Assembly: GCF_001182785.1 (NCBI RefSeq)
Contig: NZ_CP012099.1
Span: 426,501 to 490,500, forward strand
From: Bacillus thuringiensis
GTDB taxonomy: Bacteria > Bacillota > Bacilli > Bacillales > Bacillaceae_G
Reading direction: 5' to 3'
Length of the DNA: 64,000 nucleotides
Shown here in pieces: positions 8,197 through 15,723 of the stretch. The notes under the pieces were generated by a model. That model saw only the letters and a list, made by a program, of their open reading frames with translations, did no database searches and was not told the origin of the DNA. The translations under genes were made by a program, and so were the position numbers. Each line of letters opens with the position of its first letter. Positions within the stretch are counted from its first letter, which is position 1.

Positions 8197-8340
8197 ATGA
8201 AAAGGGAACCGAAAGTGAAAAATAAGGGGAAAGTAGTGTTGTTTTTATTAGCTGCGGGAGGTGTAATTCTTGTTAAATTAGCATTTAAATTTGGAACAAT
8301 ACATATGATTCGAACTTGGTTTGAAAGTACGTTTTCTTAA
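8197..8340 (+). CDS. 47-residue membrane peptide
   Basis: ATG at 8197 follows AAGGGGA by six bases and opens MKREPKVKNKGKVVLFLLAA, continuing to IRTWFESTFS. A basic N-terminus is followed by one hydrophobic helix (about residues 13-30). The family is not recognised. It lies downstream of the twin 17-bp repeats, so it is probably the gene they control. Confidence 0.6.
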   Translation: MKREPKVKNKGKVVLFLLAAGGVILVKLAFKFGTIHMIRTWFESTFS

Positions 8341-8349
8341 ATAAGGAAT

Positions 8350-8376
8350 ATAGCCTCTTGCGATAGAGGTTTTTGA
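8350..8376 (+). terminator. Weak terminator after the 47-residue gene
   Basis: CCTCT and AGAGG form a short stem followed by TTTTTG. Confidence 0.45.
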
Positions 8377-8387
8377 TTTGTTATCAT

Positions 8388-8407
8388 TAGACTGAACGGT
8401 CGGTTTA
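8388..8407 (+). promoter_or_regulatory. TetR-type operator before the regulator gene
   Basis: TAGACTGAACGGTCGGTTTA is an imperfect palindrome (ACTGA/TCGGT arms). It is repeated almost identically at 9033-9052 in front of the transporter. Confidence 0.75.
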
Positions 8408-8420
8408 AAGAGGTGTGAAT

Positions 8421-9002
8421 ATGAGAAGAAGCGCAGAAGAGATAAAGAAAGAAATTGCATATAAAGCAGAAAGTCTATTTTCACAGAAGGGCTATGCAGC
8501 TACATCTATGGAAGAGATTTGTGAAATTACAGAGCGAAGTAAAGGAAGCATTTATTATCACTTTAAAAGTAAAGAAGAATTATTTTTATTTGTAGTGAAA
8601 CAGCATACGTATGATTGGGTTGAAAAATGGAATGAAAAAGAGAAGTTGTATAGCACTAGTACTGAAAAACTATATGGTATCGCGGAATATCATGTAGAGG
8701 ACATACAGCAACCAATTTCAAATGCAATAGAGGAATTCTCTATGAGCCAAGTTGTAAGTAAAGAGATTCTGGATGAACTGTTAGCTTTAACTAGAGAATC
8801 ATATGTTATGTTTGAGAAATTAATTGAAGCAGGTATACAGTCTGGAGAGTTCCGTGAAGATAATGCTCGTGATCTTATGTATATTGTGAACGGATTATTA
8901 TCAGGGCTTGGAGTACTTTACTACGAGTTAGATTATAAAGAGCTGAAACGTATTTATAAAAAGGCAATAGATGTATTGTTAAAAGGAATGGCAGCTGAAT
9001 AA
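8421..9002 (+). CDS. TetR/AcrR family regulator of the adjacent efflux gene
   Basis: This 193-residue repressor-type protein starts at ATG 8421, seven bases after AAAGAGG; a GTG six bases earlier is too close to that site. The N-terminal TetR DNA-binding domain (about residues 5-50) contains the helix-turn-helix TSMEEICEITERSKGSIYYH, then FKSKEELF. The C-terminal helical ligand-binding domain is divergent, as usual. The same operator lies before this gene and before the MFS gene, so it probably represses both and is released by a transported compound. The ligand is unknown. Confidence 0.85.
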   Translation: MRRSAEEIKKEIAYKAESLFSQKGYAATSMEEICEITERSKGSIYYHFKSKEELFLFVVKQHTYDWVEKWNEKEKLYSTSTEKLYGIAEYHVEDIQQPISNAIEEFSMSQVVSKEILDELLALTRESYVMFEKLIEAGIQSGEFREDNARDLMYIVNGLLSGLGVLYYELDYKELKRIYKKAIDVLLKGMAAE

Positions 9003-9032
9003 TAAGTCAGTTGCTTTTCTTACAAAATAAAT

Positions 9033-9052
9033 TAGACCGAACGGTCGGTTTA
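9033..9052 (+). promoter_or_regulatory. TetR-type operator before the MFS gene
   Basis: TAGACCGAACGGTCGGTTTA differs from the 8388-8407 copy at a single base and has better symmetry (ACCGA/TCGGT). Confidence 0.75.
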
Positions 9053-9068
9053 TGGAAGGAGAATGAAA

Positions 9069-10301
9069 GTGAAAGCTTTATTTAAAAACCGAGCATTTAT
9101 GCTCGTTATGGCATCTGATATTTTACAACAATTTGCAATTTGGATTAGAAATATGGCTCTTTTATATTTCATAATGGAGCGGACAAATAATGATCCAGTT
9201 TCAGTGTCTCTATTATCTGTCATGGAGTATGCACCTATCTTTATTTTCTCGTTCATTGGTGGTGCATTAGCAGATCGTTGGAATCCGAAAAGAACAATGG
9301 TTGCTGGAGATGTGTTAAGTGTACTGTCTATTATAGGAATTGTCGTATTGTTAAAATTTGATTATTGGCAGGCTATATTTTTTGCAACACTCATTTCCGC
9401 GATTGTAGGGCAGTTTTCTCAGCCGTCATCGTCGCGTATATTTAAGCGCTATGTAAAGGAAGAAGAGGTAGCAAATGCGATTGCATTTAATCAAACATTA
9501 CAGTCCTTATTTATGATTTTTGGGCCAGTTGTAGGATCAATTGTGTATACACAACTTGGCTTATTTACATCACTATATAGCTTAATCATTCTATTTTTGT
9601 TATCGGCTATCATCCTTTCATTTTTACCAAAATGGGTTGAACAAGAGCAAGTGGCAAGAGATTCATTAAAAAATGATATAAAAGAAGGATGGAAATACGT
9701 TCTTCACACGAAAAATTTACGTATGATTACGATCACTTTTACAATTATGGGTTTAGCTGTTGGATTAACGAATCCATTAGAAGTATTCCTTGTAATTGAA
9801 CGTTTAGGCATGGAAAAAGAAGCTGTTCAATATTTAGCGGCAGCTGACGGAATAGGTATGTTAATCGGTGGTATTGTTGCTGCAGTTTTCGCTTCAAAAG
9901 TGAATCCGAAAAAGATGTTTGTATTCGGTATGAGTATATTAGCGATGTCATTTTTAGTAGAAGGGCTATCTACATCATTTTGGATTACTAGTTTCATGAG
10001 ATTTGGAACAGGTATTTGTTTAGCTTGTGTTAATATCGTTGTCGGTACGCTTATGATTCAACTTGTACCAGAAAATATGGTTGGAAGAGTAAATGGGACG
10101 ATTTTACCACTGTTTATGGGGGCAATGTTAATTGGAACTTCACTAGCTGGAGGATTAAAGGAACTAACTTCACTAGTTACTGTGTTTTGTATAGCGATGG
10201 CACTTATTTTATTAGCGATAGGGCCAGTTCTACGTATGCAAATAAAGAAAGAAGCTGTCGCTAATAAAGAGGAACTAACAAATTCGTTAGCTTCGAAATA
10301 A
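9069..10301 (+). CDS. MFS efflux transporter (DHA3/MefA-like)
   Basis: This membrane protein of about 410 residues has roughly 12 hydrophobic helices and belongs to the major facilitator superfamily. The N-terminus (FKNRAFMLVMASDILQQFAI) and the loop GGALADRWNPKRTM after helix 2 are typical of the DHA3 drug-efflux branch (macrolide-type MefA relatives). The start is uncertain: GTG 9069 has seven bases between it and AAGGAG, while ATG 9063 almost abuts the RBS. It is co-regulated with the TetR gene through a shared operator. The substrate is unknown; a toxic amphiphile or antibiotic is likely. Confidence 0.8.
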   Translation: MKALFKNRAFMLVMASDILQQFAIWIRNMALLYFIMERTNNDPVSVSLLSVMEYAPIFIFSFIGGALADRWNPKRTMVAGDVLSVLSIIGIVVLLKFDYWQAIFFATLISAIVGQFSQPSSSRIFKRYVKEEEVANAIAFNQTLQSLFMIFGPVVGSIVYTQLGLFTSLYSLIILFLLSAIILSFLPKWVEQEQVARDSLKNDIKEGWKYVLHTKNLRMITITFTIMGLAVGLTNPLEVFLVIERLGMEKEAVQYLAAADGIGMLIGGIVAAVFASKVNPKKMFVFGMSILAMSFLVEGLSTSFWITSFMRFGTGICLACVNIVVGTLMIQLVPENMVGRVNGTILPLFMGAMLIGTSLAGGLKELTSLVTVFCIAMALILLAIGPVLRMQIKKEAVANKEELTNSLASK

Positions 10302-10309
10302 CTATTTTA

Positions 10310-10336
10310 AGGGAGCAAAATTGCTCTTTTTTTTTT
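10310..10336 (+). terminator. Terminator of the MFS gene
   Basis: GAGCAAAATTGCTC forms a hairpin followed by ten T. Confidence 0.85.
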
Positions 10337-10345
10337 GAGGAACTT

Positions 10346-10374
10346 TTGACAACTATATGAGCCAATTATATACT
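10346..10374 (+). promoter_or_regulatory. Consensus sigma-A promoter of the small HTH gene
   Basis: TTGACA (10346-10351), a spacer of exactly 17 bases, then TATACT (10369-10374). It shows that the in-frame ATG at 10357 lies inside the promoter and cannot be the start. Confidence 0.8.
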
Positions 10375-10378
10375 GATG

Positions 10379-10398
10379 TTGTAAAAACGATTTTACAA
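10379..10398 (+). promoter_or_regulatory. Palindromic operator at the transcription start
   Basis: TTGTAAAA and TTTTACAA flank four bases, directly downstream of the -10 box and covering the expected +1. Autoregulation by the HTH protein encoded just downstream is likely. Confidence 0.6.
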
Positions 10399-10413
10399 GT
10401 TAGGAGCAATGGT

Positions 10414-10608
10414 GTGAAAAATCAAATCTATGAATTACGCACTGGAAATAATATTTCACAAGGCGCATTAGCTGATAAATGCAAGGTTTCTAGACAAACG
10501 ATAAATGCAATTGAGAATAATAAATATGATCCAAGCTTAGCGTTAGCATTCCGTTTAGCTGAAGTATTAGGAACAACTGTTGATAAATTATTTTTGTACA
10601 AGCAGTAG
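10414..10608 (+). CDS. Small XRE/Cro-type HTH regulator
   Basis: This 64-residue protein is essentially one Xre helix-turn-helix domain: ISQGALADKCKVSRQTINAI, then ENNKYDPSLALAFRLAEVLG. GTG at 10414 is preceded by AGGAG with seven bases' spacing. Upstream in-frame codons fall in the promoter and operator. Such single-domain proteins (YozG-like) are usually repressors of their own gene and of neighbours. The palindrome at 10379-10398 fits autorepression. No partner gene follows in the same direction, so any wider regulon is unknown. Confidence 0.8.
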   Translation: MKNQIYELRTGNNISQGALADKCKVSRQTINAIENNKYDPSLALAFRLAEVLGTTVDKLFLYKQ

Positions 10609-10640
10609 AGTCGTTCATTATAAGGCGCACCGTTAAAAAT

Positions 10641-10678
10641 AAAAAAGATCCTCTTCTTATGAGAAGAGGATCTTTTCT
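10641..10678. terminator. Bidirectional terminator
   Basis: AAAAGATCCTCTTCT and AGAAGAGGATCTTTT form a 15-bp stem. It serves the HTH gene from the left and the UMF1 transporter gene from the right. Confidence 0.85.
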
Positions 10679-11961
10679 TATAGCGTTTTAGTCTTTGGAC
10701 TAGGTGGTGTAACGGATGTATTATTTTCTGGAACTCTAGTGAGTAAGAATCCACCGATAATAAACAATACAATAATACTAAGAACACCAGCGTTTGTTTT
10801 TCCTGTTAATTGCGTTGTAACACCGACTAATACCGGGCCCATAATTGCGGCGAACTTACCAAAGATATTATAAAATCCGAAGAACTCATTAGCAGATTCT
10901 TTTGGTACTAGTTTTGCAAAGTATGAACGACTTAGTGCTTGAATACCACCTTGAGATGTAGCAACTAACATTGCTAAAATCCAAAAATCAAGTGTCGTTT
11001 TTAAGAAATAAGCATATGTGCAAATAATGATATAAATAATGATACCGACATATAACATTTTTTTACCAGTAAATGTTTCAGATAGTTTTCCATATAGTAA
11101 CGCAAATGGACAAGCGACAATTTGTGTTACAAATAATATGATTAATAGATTCGTTGCACTAATACCGAGATCGGTTCCGTAAGCTGTAGACATAGTAATA
11201 ATTGTATCGACTCCGTCAATATAGAAAAAGTAAGCAATTAGAAACATAAATACAGTTTTATATTCTTTAATATTTTTAAAAGTATCAGCAAGACGTTTGA
11301 AGCTCATTTTAATAGGTCTTGGATGACGCTCAATATAGTGTGTTTGCTCTACGTTTTTAAGCATTGGAATTGTAAATAACCCCCACCAAAGAGCAGTTAT
11401 CGCGAATGAAATTTGACTAGCAATGCCAACTGATAAAGGGATAGTTCCTTTTTGAGCAAGAATAATAAGAGCGATACAACCGATAAAAGGAATAGTACTC
11501 CCAATATAGCCTAAAGCGAAACCTCTTGTAGAAATTCGATCCATTCTATCTTCAGAAGTGACATCTACTAAAAATGCATCATAAAAAATGTTTGCCCCAG
11601 CAAAACCAACTAATGCGAGCATATAGCATCCTAATAATAAGTACCATTGAGATGTTGGAACGACTGCTAACATACTTGTAAATACGATACCAAGTCCAAA
11701 GAAGAATGTGAAAAATCGTTTTTTAAATCCTTTATAATCAGCAACTGTGCCGAGAATAGGAGCAAGTATAGAAATTAAAAGTGTAGCGAACGAGTTTGCA
11801 TATCCCCAATATGCTGTTGAAGTTGCACCAGATAGCCCGGCTTCTTTTGCAGCTGCTTTAAAGTAAATTGGAAATAATGCAGTTGTAATGACGAGCGAAT
11901 ATACCGAGTTCGCCCAATCGTATAATATCCAGCTTTTTTCTTGTCTGGACATTTTTTTCAT
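10678..11961 (-). CDS. UMF1-type MFS transporter (Atg22/YxiO-like)
   Basis: This 427-residue protein has about 12 transmembrane helices. The N-terminus KSWILYDWANSVYSLVITTA and the following LFPIYFK are the hallmark of the UMF1 / vacuole effluxer Atg22-like family, which includes B. subtilis YxiO. Fungal relatives export amino acids from vacuoles; the bacterial substrate is not known. AAGGGGG lies eight bases before the ATG. It ends in a shared bidirectional terminator and appears monocistronic. Confidence 0.85.
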   Translation of the reverse strand: MKKMSRQEKSWILYDWANSVYSLVITTALFPIYFKAAAKEAGLSGATSTAYWGYANSFATLLISILAPILGTVADYKGFKKRFFTFFFGLGIVFTSMLAVVPTSQWYLLLGCYMLALVGFAGANIFYDAFLVDVTSEDRMDRISTRGFALGYIGSTIPFIGCIALIILAQKGTIPLSVGIASQISFAITALWWGLFTIPMLKNVEQTHYIERHPRPIKMSFKRLADTFKNIKEYKTVFMFLIAYFFYIDGVDTIITMSTAYGTDLGISATNLLIILFVTQIVACPFALLYGKLSETFTGKKMLYVGIIIYIIICTYAYFLKTTLDFWILAMLVATSQGGIQALSRSYFAKLVPKESANEFFGFYNIFGKFAAIMGPVLVGVTTQLTGKTNAGVLSIIVLFIIGGFLLTRVPENNTSVTPPSPKTKTL

Positions 11962-12069
11962 ATAGTGTTCCCCCTTAAATTTGTTCTACTAACAGTGTAC
12001 AAAAATAAAAATTATAAAAAGAGAAACAGTGATGATTTTTACAGAACTTTTACATATATACACAGTTCT

Positions 12070-13383
12070 TTACAATTGGAGTAAATCCTCTACAATTGAT
12101 CCGTCTGTTTCGCCTAAGTGTAAACCGAGTAGTCTAGCGATAGTTGGACCTTCATCAATAAGTCTCATATACGGGACGGTAACGCCGGTTTTTATTCCTT
12201 TTCCAGCAGCGATAAAAATTGTTTCATAGTTAGGTTTTGTTGGAGAATATCCATGCGTACCAAATGTATATTTTTTACTAGGCGTAACATCTTTTTCAGT
12301 AATTTCTTTTATAAAATCTCCTGTATAGTTTTCAGTGAAATAATACCCCTCTTGCGCTTCTAACATAAATAAACAATTACCATCTGCACCGCAGTCTTTC
12401 GCAGCTTCATCATGAAGTATAAATTCAATTCCATTCTGTTTATTTTGCAGCAGTTCTTCAAGGAGTAGTTGTACTTCTCGAATTGTATCCGTATCATTTT
12501 TGTCTTTCACATATACATAGGCAGACCCGTCGCAACTTTGACAATAGGCCTTCCAATCTACTAATAGCCCTTTTTTATTTATAGATACGAGGCCTTTTTG
12601 TTGGAATAGCACATTTAATTGAATTGCTTTGTTTTCACTTAAAGCGCTATGGTCACCAAGAGCGATAATTGTACTCTCTTCGTATAGGTCACTGTCTTTT
12701 AAAGTTTGAATAATTTTCCCTAGCCGCTCATCATGTCTATGAATTGCAGCTATTGTTTCGTTAGATTCAAAGCCATGATAATGTCTTTGCGTGTCTAAAT
12801 CAGTGAAATGTACGAACATAACATTAGGCTTTTTCGTCTGAATGGTGTGTACAGCAGAGGCGAGGACGAAATCATCCAGCTCTGGTTGTGATAAACCATT
12901 TCTTATATGGCCGAAACGACGATTTAAATCTAATTGGTATAGTGGGCTACCGCTAAATAAGGAAACTAACACTTGATTTTGCCACGGTCTATTGGGGAAA
13001 ATTTCTGGTAAATTGTAATCAATGTTTGCTCTCCCAGTAACAGGCCATAGAAGGGCAGCTGTCGTTAAATTTGCTTTACGCGCTTCATCATACAATGTTG
13101 TTCCTTTTATCGATTTTCGGTACCAATGCCAATCAGGTGATTCACGTCCTGGTTGAAGTAACGTATTACTAACAACACCGTGCTTGTTAGGGTAATTACC
13201 GGTTACGATTGTTGAGTGGCTTGGATATGTTACAGAAGGATAAATTGGTTCTACTTTTTCGACAACCGTGCCCTTTTTTATTAGAGATTGGAAATGAGGT
13301 AGTTTTTGTAGTATAGGAAAATCTAAAGCTGATAAACAGTCGAATGATAAAATAATGACACGATTCGTTAATGCTTTATCCAT
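12070..13383 (-). CDS. Alkaline-phosphatase-superfamily phosphodiesterase (NPP type)
   Basis: This 437-residue cytoplasmic enzyme belongs to the type I phosphodiesterase/nucleotide pyrophosphatase family. The first metal ligand is D15 in VIILSFDCLS. The nucleophile motif PSVTYPSHSTIVTG places the catalytic threonine at about residue 52. Later ligands are seen in HFTDLDTQRHYHG, ALGDHS and FGTHGYSP. No signal peptide is present. It should cleave phosphodiester or pyrophosphate bonds, but the natural substrate cannot be read. RBS AGGAGG lies before the ATG at 13383. Confidence 0.85.
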   Translation of the reverse strand: MDKALTNRVIILSFDCLSALDFPILQKLPHFQSLIKKGTVVEKVEPIYPSVTYPSHSTIVTGNYPNKHGVVSNTLLQPGRESPDWHWYRKSIKGTTLYDEARKANLTTAALLWPVTGRANIDYNLPEIFPNRPWQNQVLVSLFSGSPLYQLDLNRRFGHIRNGLSQPELDDFVLASAVHTIQTKKPNVMFVHFTDLDTQRHYHGFESNETIAAIHRHDERLGKIIQTLKDSDLYEESTIIALGDHSALSENKAIQLNVLFQQKGLVSINKKGLLVDWKAYCQSCDGSAYVYVKDKNDTDTIREVQLLLEELLQNKQNGIEFILHDEAAKDCGADGNCLFMLEAQEGYYFTENYTGDFIKEITEKDVTPSKKYTFGTHGYSPTKPNYETIFIAAGKGIKTGVTVPYMRLIDEGPTIARLLGLHLGETDGSIVEDLLQL

Positions 13384-13536
13384 AAAGTAATCCTCCTAAT
13401 TATATAAAACCTATTCTTATATATTACTATTAATACCTAGTAATAAAAATATGTTTTCGAATAAAATTTATTGTTTATTTTCAGAAAAATTAAACATATA
13501 ATAAGTATAAGGGAATCTACGGACGGAGGGAATAGT

Positions 13537-13830
13537 ATGGACTGGTTAGATGGATTCGGTATATTTTACATCATTGGTGGCATCACAATTCTCCTTGTAT
13601 TTGCTATTTCATATTTACTAAAGAAACGTTTTCCAGACAAACAGTTTGATATTATATTTGCACTGATTGTAATACTTCTTTGCTTAGCATCATTTCCTGT
13701 TACCATGATGGTTATTGGTGGGTGGGAAGGAATGGGATATGGATTTATTGGTTTCTTCGTTCTACTAGGTACACTTATTGGTATGATTGCACATCAACTT
13801 GTAAAAATCTCTCGAAAAAGCTACGTATAA
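13537..13830 (+). CDS. Small membrane protein, YesK-like
   Basis: This 97-residue protein has three predicted membrane helices (about 8-28, 40-62, 68-90). The start at 13537 (MDWLDGFGIF) follows GGAGGG by six bases; an in-frame extension upstream lacks an RBS. The loop VIGGWEGMGYGFIG resembles the YesK-like family, recalled rather than checked. The function is unknown. It stands alone between a phosphodiesterase on the other strand and the T-box leader of proS. Confidence 0.6.
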   Translation: MDWLDGFGIFYIIGGITILLVFAISYLLKKRFPDKQFDIIFALIVILLCLASFPVTMMVIGGWEGMGYGFIGFFVLLGTLIGMIAHQLVKISRKSYV

Positions 13831-13876
13831 AACTGTAAAAAATGAAAAGAATATATAATAATAAGAAAATTAGCTA

Positions 13877-13905
13877 TTGTTTTAAAAAAGAATTTGTATT
13901 ATGAT
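13877..13905 (+). promoter_or_regulatory. Probable promoter of the proS T-box transcript
   Basis: TTGTTT (13877-13882) and TATGAT (13900-13905) with a 17-base spacer, just upstream of the T-box fold. Confidence 0.5.
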
Positions 13906-13929
13906 AATCAACAAATTTATTTCGTTATA

Positions 13930-14152
13930 ACGATGAAAAAGGACTAGTACATATTCAACCTTTTTAGTAGAGAGAGAATCCGCCAGGCTGAAAGATTCTT
14001 AAAAAGGCAATATAGAACCTGCCTTTGAGTTCTGCATATGCAGCGGGAATTTCCCGTTATCAAAAAGAGAGCATGCGCAATTTTTGTGCATGAATCAGGG
14101 TGGTAACGCCGGCAAAGCTCGGTCCCTATTTAGGGACGCGGGCTTTTTTGTA
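13930..14152 (+). ncRNA. T-box leader (proline-specific) of proS
   Basis: The conserved T-box core reads AGGGTGGTAACGCCGG at 14098-14113; its TGGT would pair with the ACCA end of uncharged tRNA. Stem I holds the apical GGCTGAAAG-type loop and AGTA motif. On its 3' side, GAACCTGCC offers CCT, a proline codon, as specifier. The competing terminator is AGCTCGGTCCCTA / TAGGGACGCGGGCT followed by six T (14116-14152). Uncharged tRNA-Pro should favour read-through into proS. Confidence 0.9.
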
Positions 14153-14177
14153 TTTTCTAGAAGGAGGAAGACTGACT

Positions 14178-15608
14178 ATGGCAAAAGAACAAGTGCAAGC
14201 CATTACGAAGATGGAAGAGGACTTTGCGCAGTGGTATACCGATATTGTAAAAAAAGCCGAACTTGTTGATTATTCAAGTGTAAAAGGGTGCATGATTTTA
14301 CGTCCGTATGGTTATGCCTTATGGGAGAATATGCAGAAGGTGATGGATGAGAAGTTAAAAGAAACTGGCCATGAAAATGTATATATGCCAATGTTTATCC
14401 CAGAGAGTTTATTGCAAAAAGAGAAGGATCATGTTGAAGGATTTGCTCCTGAAGTAGCATGGGTTACGCATGGCGGGGATGAAAAGTTAGCGGAAAGACT
14501 TTGTGTACGTCCTACATCTGAAACTTTATTCTGTGAGCACTTTTCAAAAATTGTGCAATCCTATAATGATTTGCCAAAGTTATATAATCAGTGGTGTTCA
14601 GTAGTTCGTTGGGAGAAGACAACTAGACCATTCCTTCGTACGACTGAATTTTTATGGCAAGAGGGTCATACAATCCATGAAACGGCAGAAGAATCGCAGG
14701 CTGAAACATTAAATATTTTAAACTTATATGCTTCTTTCTGTGAGGATTATTTAGCGATACCAGTTATTAAAGGACAAAAAACAGAAAAAGAGAAGTTTGC
14801 TGGAGCAAAGGAAACTTATACAATTGAAAGTTTAATGCATGATGGAAAAGCGCTTCAAACAGGAACCTCTCATAACTTTGGGACGAATTTCTCAGAAGCA
14901 TTTGATATTAAGTTTTTAGATCGTAACGGTAAATGGCAATATGTGCACCAAACATCTTGGGGTGTATCAACAAGAATGATAGGCGGGCTAATAATGGTTC
15001 ATAGCGATAATAATGGACTTGTAATGCCACCAAAAGTCGCTCCAGTGCAAGTTGTTATTGTACCAATTGCTCAGCATAAAGAAGGAGTTTTAGCAAAAGC
15101 AACAGAGTTACAAGGACATATTCAAAAGGTTGCACGAGTAAAAATAGATGCTAGTAATAAAACGCCTGGTTGGAAATTTAATGAGTATGAAATGAAGGGT
15201 ATTCCAATTCGATTAGAAGTTGGCCCTAAAGATATTGAAAAGAATCAAGTTGTACTTGTAAGAAGAGATACGAAGGAAAAAGAGTTTGTACCGATGGATC
15301 AATTAGAAGAACGTATTCCAGCATTACTTGAAGAAATTCATAGTTCTTTATTTAATAAAGCAAAAGCATTTCGCGATGAGAATACGTATGCTGTGACAAA
15401 TTTCGAAGAGATGAAAAAAGTAGCTGACGAAAAGCAAGGCTTTATTAAAGCAATGTGGTGCGGGGAATTGGCTTGTGAAGAGAAACTAAAAGAAGAAGTG
15501 GGAGTATCATCACGTTGTATGCCTTTTGAGCAAGAGCATTTAGCTGAAGAATGTATTTGTTGTGGTAAAGAAGCTAAACAAATGGTGTATTGGGGAAAAG
15601 CGTATTAA
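14178..15608 (+). CDS. proS: Prolyl-tRNA synthetase, archaeal/eukaryal-type (ProS2)
   Basis: This 476-residue class II synthetase charges tRNA-Pro. The start ATG 14178 ([10 protein letters not shown]) follows AAGGAGGA by nine bases; longer in-frame starts would lie inside the T-box terminator. The body lacks the editing insertion of typical bacterial ProRS, and the length matches the archaeal/eukaryal type. Class II motifs are seen around [21 protein letters not shown] and TSHNFG. The C-terminal zinc-type domain has several cysteines ([17 protein letters not shown], then VYWGKAY). The B. cereus group carries two ProRS genes (family knowledge). This copy is controlled by its own T-box, so it responds to proline shortage. 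Confidence 0.93.
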   Translation: MAKEQVQAITKMEEDFAQWYTDIVKKAELVDYSSVKGCMILRPYGYALWENMQKVMDEKLKETGHENVYMPMFIPESLLQKEKDHVEGFAPEVAWVTHGGDEKLAERLCVRPTSETLFCEHFSKIVQSYNDLPKLYNQWCSVVRWEKTTRPFLRTTEFLWQEGHTIHETAEESQAETLNILNLYASFCEDYLAIPVIKGQKTEKEKFAGAKETYTIESLMHDGKALQTGTSHNFGTNFSEAFDIKFLDRNGKWQYVHQTSWGVSTRMIGGLIMVHSDNNGLVMPPKVAPVQVVIVPIAQHKEGVLAKATELQGHIQKVARVKIDASNKTPGWKFNEYEMKGIPIRLEVGPKDIEKNQVVLVRRDTKEKEFVPMDQLEERIPALLEEIHSSLFNKAKAFRDENTYAVTNFEEMKKVADEKQGFIKAMWCGELACEEKLKEEVGVSSRCMPFEQEHLAEECICCGKEAKQMVYWGKAY

Positions 15609-15627
15609 TACTCTTTTGATAGGTGAT

Positions 15628-15680
15628 AAAAAGGACTTTAGGCTGCATAATAAAATGCAATCCAAAGCCCTTTTTAGTTT
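15628..15680 (+). terminator. Terminator of proS
   Basis: A long imperfect stem, AAAAAGGaCTTTaGGcTGCAT / ATGCAaTCCAAAGcCCTTTTT, followed by AGTTTT. Confidence 0.8.
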
Positions 15681-15723
15681 TATACAGTATTTCATGTATT
15701 CTTTAGATGGAAGGATGTTGTTC

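Noticed and set aside
10357..10413. ATG start for the small HTH protein
   Set aside because: It falls between the -35 and -10 boxes of the gene's own promoter.
14100..14177. N-terminal extension of proS
   Set aside because: It lies inside the T-box core and terminator, and the RBS AAGGAGGA fits ATG 14178.
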